Source: Alicyclobacillus sacchari (GTDB lineage Bacteria > Bacillota > Bacilli > Alicyclobacillales > Alicyclobacillaceae). Taken from it: a stretch of 64,000 bases of DNA. Under the pieces are notes generated by a model. The model was not told the origin of the DNA and made no database searches. It saw only the letters and a list, made by a program, of their open reading frames with translations. Position numbers and translations under genes: made by a program. Positions 62,239-64,000 of the stretch are shown piece after piece; the first letter of the stretch is position 1, and each line of letters starts with the position of its first letter. Location: positions 372,001 to 436,000 of the forward strand of contig NZ_SORF01000001.1 in NCBI RefSeq assembly GCF_004366795.1, given 5' to 3'.

Positions 62239-63045
62239 TTAAACTTGCACAGCCTCCTTAACCTTCGCGCCATGGTGCCGATTCAACTCTTCCCGATATT
62301 CAACACGTTCAGCGTACACGCCATTTCCTAGTGTAATGCGGTTTCCACGTATACGTTTGGCAACTACATTCTCCACATAAATATGGTCGCCTTCGATGAT
62401 ATCGACCACCAACTTGTGTCGACGAGCAAACCATCCTCGCCCGCGCTCGACACGCAACTCCGTACAGCCAATCTCCTGTACCTCTGATTTGGCATGTAGA
62501 CGAATGTGAACTCTTTCCGCATTGATGAGTCCTGAACTGTGCACCTGTCCTTTGCATGAAAAGCTCTCAGCTTCACACGGGCCGCCCAAATGCAGAACGC
62601 CACTGCAATCCATTCGTTCTGCTCGAATGTCTTGTGCGAATTGGGCAATTCCGTGCAACTCAACCTCGCGGGCAACACATTCTGCCCCAACGTGTGTACG
62701 CCCGTGTATATTGAGAACATCGGCTCGAACGCCGCCTTGCAACCGCGACGTCCCATGTATGCGAAGGATCTTCGCCACGTCACAGACGCCGCTCACACGG
62801 ATGGTTCCATGGATTTCGGCCGAACCAGTCACCATATCCCCCAAAACGTCTGCTTTCCCGTGAAACGCAGTCATGTCGGCTCGGAGGTTGCCGTGCATTC
62901 GCGCCACACCATGCGCCGTACATTGCTCGCACACCACATCGCCGTCAATGGTGCTTAGACCTTCCAAATGCACATTTCGATAGAAACCGCCAGTGGACGA
63001 ACCGTGACCGGACAAATGGAGATCATGGCCCATCTCCGTCTGCAT
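62239..63045 (-). CDS. yhbE: Bactofilin-like polymer-forming protein, YhbE type
   Basis: 268-residue beta-solenoid protein. A His-Gly dipeptide recurs along the chain (ARMHGNL, AFHGKA, EIHGTI, RIHGTS, NIHGRT, ELHGIA), spaced roughly 17-20 residues, consistent with one turn per repeat. The C-terminal part (HKLVVDIIEGDHIYVENVVAKRIRGNRITLGNG) is shared with YhbF. The ATG at 63045 has AGGGGGA six bases upstream; codons before it overlap yhbD. It follows yhbD by 11 bases. Confidence 0.82.
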   Translation of the reverse strand: MQTEMGHDLHLSGHGSSTGGFYRNVHLEGLSTIDGDVVCEQCTAHGVARMHGNLRADMTAFHGKADVLGDMVTGSAEIHGTIRVSGVCDVAKILRIHGTSRLQGGVRADVLNIHGRTHVGAECVAREVELHGIAQFAQDIRAERMDCSGVLHLGGPCEAESFSCKGQVHSSGLINAERVHIRLHAKSEVQEIGCTELRVERGRGWFARRHKLVVDIIEGDHIYVENVVAKRIRGNRITLGNGVYAERVEYREELNRHHGAKVKEAVQV

Positions 63046-63056
63046 ATCGAGTCCCC

Positions 63057-63680
63057 CTACATCAACTTCAGCTTTAACTCCTCGATGCACTCGCTCACAT
63101 CCGCTTCAAACACCAGCTTGGCATCCGGATCCACGACTAGCTGCCCGTCCGCCGCTTGAACCACCCACACGGATACGCCGAGTTTACGAACACAGACGAT
63201 CCGCACACGAAGGTCAGAAAACACTGTTATGCTCTGTTCCAATGCACGCAAAGCACTTCGCGCTTCGTCAAGCCCCACATCACCGCTTGCAAGCGCCCGA
63301 TGGACAACACTTGCGAACACCGTCTCCTGAAATGAACAAACGGCCACATTGGGATGCTCAAGTTGGTAGACGCGCCACGACTGTTCTGAAACGATCCCCT
63401 TGCGCACCATCTCTTCACCGCTCAATGCGATTTCAGCCGGATCCGGAGAAAATCTGCGAGCCAGCTCATCAAGCGACAAATCGTCCTTCAATTGTTTAAT
63501 TTGCTCGATCCGGGTGAGTATCTTTTCCCGCGGGAAGAAAGTCTCCTGGCCTGTAAACGTCGATTTGCGAATAAACCATTCTTCCGGAATCAAGTCCTTT
63601 CGCTTCCACCGGTACAATTGACCGTATGAAATCCCCGTTACATCGAGCAGCTCTTTTTTTGAAATCAACTCCTGTTCCAC
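63057..63680 (-). CDS. yhbD: YhbD-like HTH regulator (DUF4004)
   Basis: 207-residue protein opening with a MerR-like helix-turn-helix: LISKKELLDVTGISYGQLYRWKRKDLIPEEWF (about 4-35), then the conserved IRKSTFTGQETFFPREKILTRIEQI. The C-terminal half is an alpha/beta region of unknown function. Highly similar in pattern to Bacillus YhbD, which heads the yhbD-yhbE-yhbF operon. Start taken as GTG 63680 (MEQELISKKE); AGGAG lies nine bases upstream, though GTG 63698 and ATG 63689 are open. It probably regulates the operon via the palindrome 25 bases away. Confidence 0.82.
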   Translation of the reverse strand: MEQELISKKELLDVTGISYGQLYRWKRKDLIPEEWFIRKSTFTGQETFFPREKILTRIEQIKQLKDDLSLDELARRFSPDPAEIALSGEEMVRKGIVSEQSWRVYQLEHPNVAVCSFQETVFASVVHRALASGDVGLDEARSALRALEQSITVFSDLRVRIVCVRKLGVSVWVVQAADGQLVVDPDAKLVFEADVSECIEELKLKLM

Positions 63681-63704
63681 ATCCACCATCTCCTGCACAA
63701 CTAT

Positions 63705-63736
63705 CGTAACATAACACTGTTACGATCACAATGCAA
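63705..63736 (-). promoter_or_regulatory. yhbDEF promoter with palindromic operator
   Basis: On the minus strand TTGCAT (63736-63731), 17 bases, TATGTT (63713-63708). The palindrome CGTAACA-N6-TGTTACG (63705-63724) covers the -10 box and half of the spacer, the position of MerR- or repressor-type operators. Confidence 0.6.
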
Positions 63737-63753
63737 AATTGGTGATGCAAAAC

Positions 63754-63777
63754 AAAAAGCCCGCCGTGATGGCGGGC
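63754..63777 (-). terminator. Intrinsic terminator of the solute-binding protein gene
   Basis: On the minus strand GCCCGCC-N5-GGCGGGC (7-bp stem) is followed by CTTTTTGTTTT. It lies 48 bases beyond the stop of the partial gene at the window edge and upstream of the yhbD promoter. Confidence 0.85.
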
Positions 63778-63825
63778 CAAGCATGTTCGTGATCAATAGC
63801 GCCGTGATGAAGGCGGCACAACGAC

Positions 63826-64000
63826 TTATTTCGAGACTGTCCAATATTGCATTTCCGGAACGCCAGTTGCACCGTTGTAGTACGGCAAAACGTTGTGTAC
63901 ATTCGGTGCTACGACAGCCAACGTTGCAACGTTGACACCCCAGAGGAATGGCAGCTGCTTCGCCGTGTACATTTCGTACTGGTAGAAGTGTTGCATGGTT
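63826..64000 (-). CDS. Partial peptide-binding protein (solute-binding family 5), C-terminus
   Basis: 57 codons plus the stop, running off the window. The translation ends QYWTVSK, with LPFLWGVNVATLAVVAPNVHNVLPYYNGATGVP before it. The pattern of a Pro-Phe/Leu-X-Trp/Tyr strand, a mid Asn-Val stretch and a Tyr-Trp-rich end followed by a short basic tail is that of SBP_bac_5 C-termini; compare FYQFQYLSVK at the end of OppA in this window. It is a distinct gene, so the organism has at least two such receptors. Start and signal peptide lie beyond the window. Confidence 0.65.
   Translation of the reverse strand, partial: TMQHFYQYEMYTAKQLPFLWGVNVATLAVVAPNVHNVLPYYNGATGVPEMQYWTVSK

Noticed and set aside
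1-64000. Mobile elements, CRISPR arrays, rRNA or tRNA genes
   Set aside because: No transposase or integrase, no regularly spaced repeats and no tRNA-like cloverleaf or rRNA stretch was recognised on either strand; small elements cannot be fully excluded by eye.

Overview
The window looks like chromosome from a thermoacidophilic, endospore-forming Firmicute of the Alicyclobacillus type. The reasons are internal. There is a 633-residue squalene-hopene cyclase whose catalytic DVDD falls at residues 374-377, the numbering of the A. acidocaldarius enzyme. There is a 537-residue GH9 cellulase without a signal peptide, a GerA-type spore germination operon, Gram-positive style GlnR and LexA boxes, strong Shine-Dalgarno (SD) sequences and frequent GTG/TTG starts. 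No phage, IS element, CRISPR array, rRNA or tRNA was seen. Most genes sit in tight operons on the minus strand.

Layout. 0.1-6 kb: threonine aldolase and a class B penicillin-binding protein (-), a GT2 glycosyltransferase (+), and a secreted coiled-coil NlpC/P60 hydrolase (-). 6.1-7.6 kb: phosphosulfolactate synthase plus a VOC protein (+) behind a sigma-E-like promoter. 7.6-11.8 kb: germination operon in the order A-C-D-B (-) with a sigma-G-like promoter. 11.9-13.2 kb: HtrA protease. 13.3-24.1 kb: one hopanoid/isoprenoid run, dxs-fni-hpnH-hpnG-hpnA-shc-hpnC-hpnD-hpnE, supplying DXP, IPP/DMAPP isomerisation, squalene, hopene and the C35 side chain. 24.4-34.2 kb: membrane and envelope genes (export-like protein, cupredoxin-like secreted protein, acyltransferase, Aas-like acyl-ACP synthetase), an M3 peptidase, and a DUF294-exonuclease pair. 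34.3-40.3 kb: nitrogen and pyrimidine-base genes (type I glutamine synthetase, AmtB with a GlnR/TnrA box, cytosine deaminase and its permease). 40.4-50.2 kb: aldo/keto reductase, HAD phosphatase, a complete oligopeptide ABC transporter (oppABCDF) and the GH9 cellulase. 50.4-53.7 kb: nadC-nadB-nadA (NAD synthesis). 53.9-54.9 kb: a radical SAM protein behind a LexA box. 54.9-58.9 kb: thiazole branch of thiamine synthesis, tenI-thiO-thiS-thiG-thiF. 59-61.5 kb: Mn-dependent pyrophosphatase and a 14-TM drug exporter. 61.6-63.7 kb: bactofilin operon yhbD-yhbE-yhbF with a palindromic operator. 63.8-64.0 kb: the C-terminus of a second peptide-binding protein, cut by the window edge.

The best second-look items are regulatory and domain-level. 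They are the LexA-controlled radical SAM gene, the palindrome inside the yhbDEF promoter, the sporulation-type promoters on comA-VOC and the ger operon, the terminator immediately before tenI, the Aas homologue with a decayed acyltransferase half, and the cupredoxin-like protein missing its copper cysteine. I see no wholly unknown multi-gene system; the nearest candidates are comA-VOC and yhbDEF.
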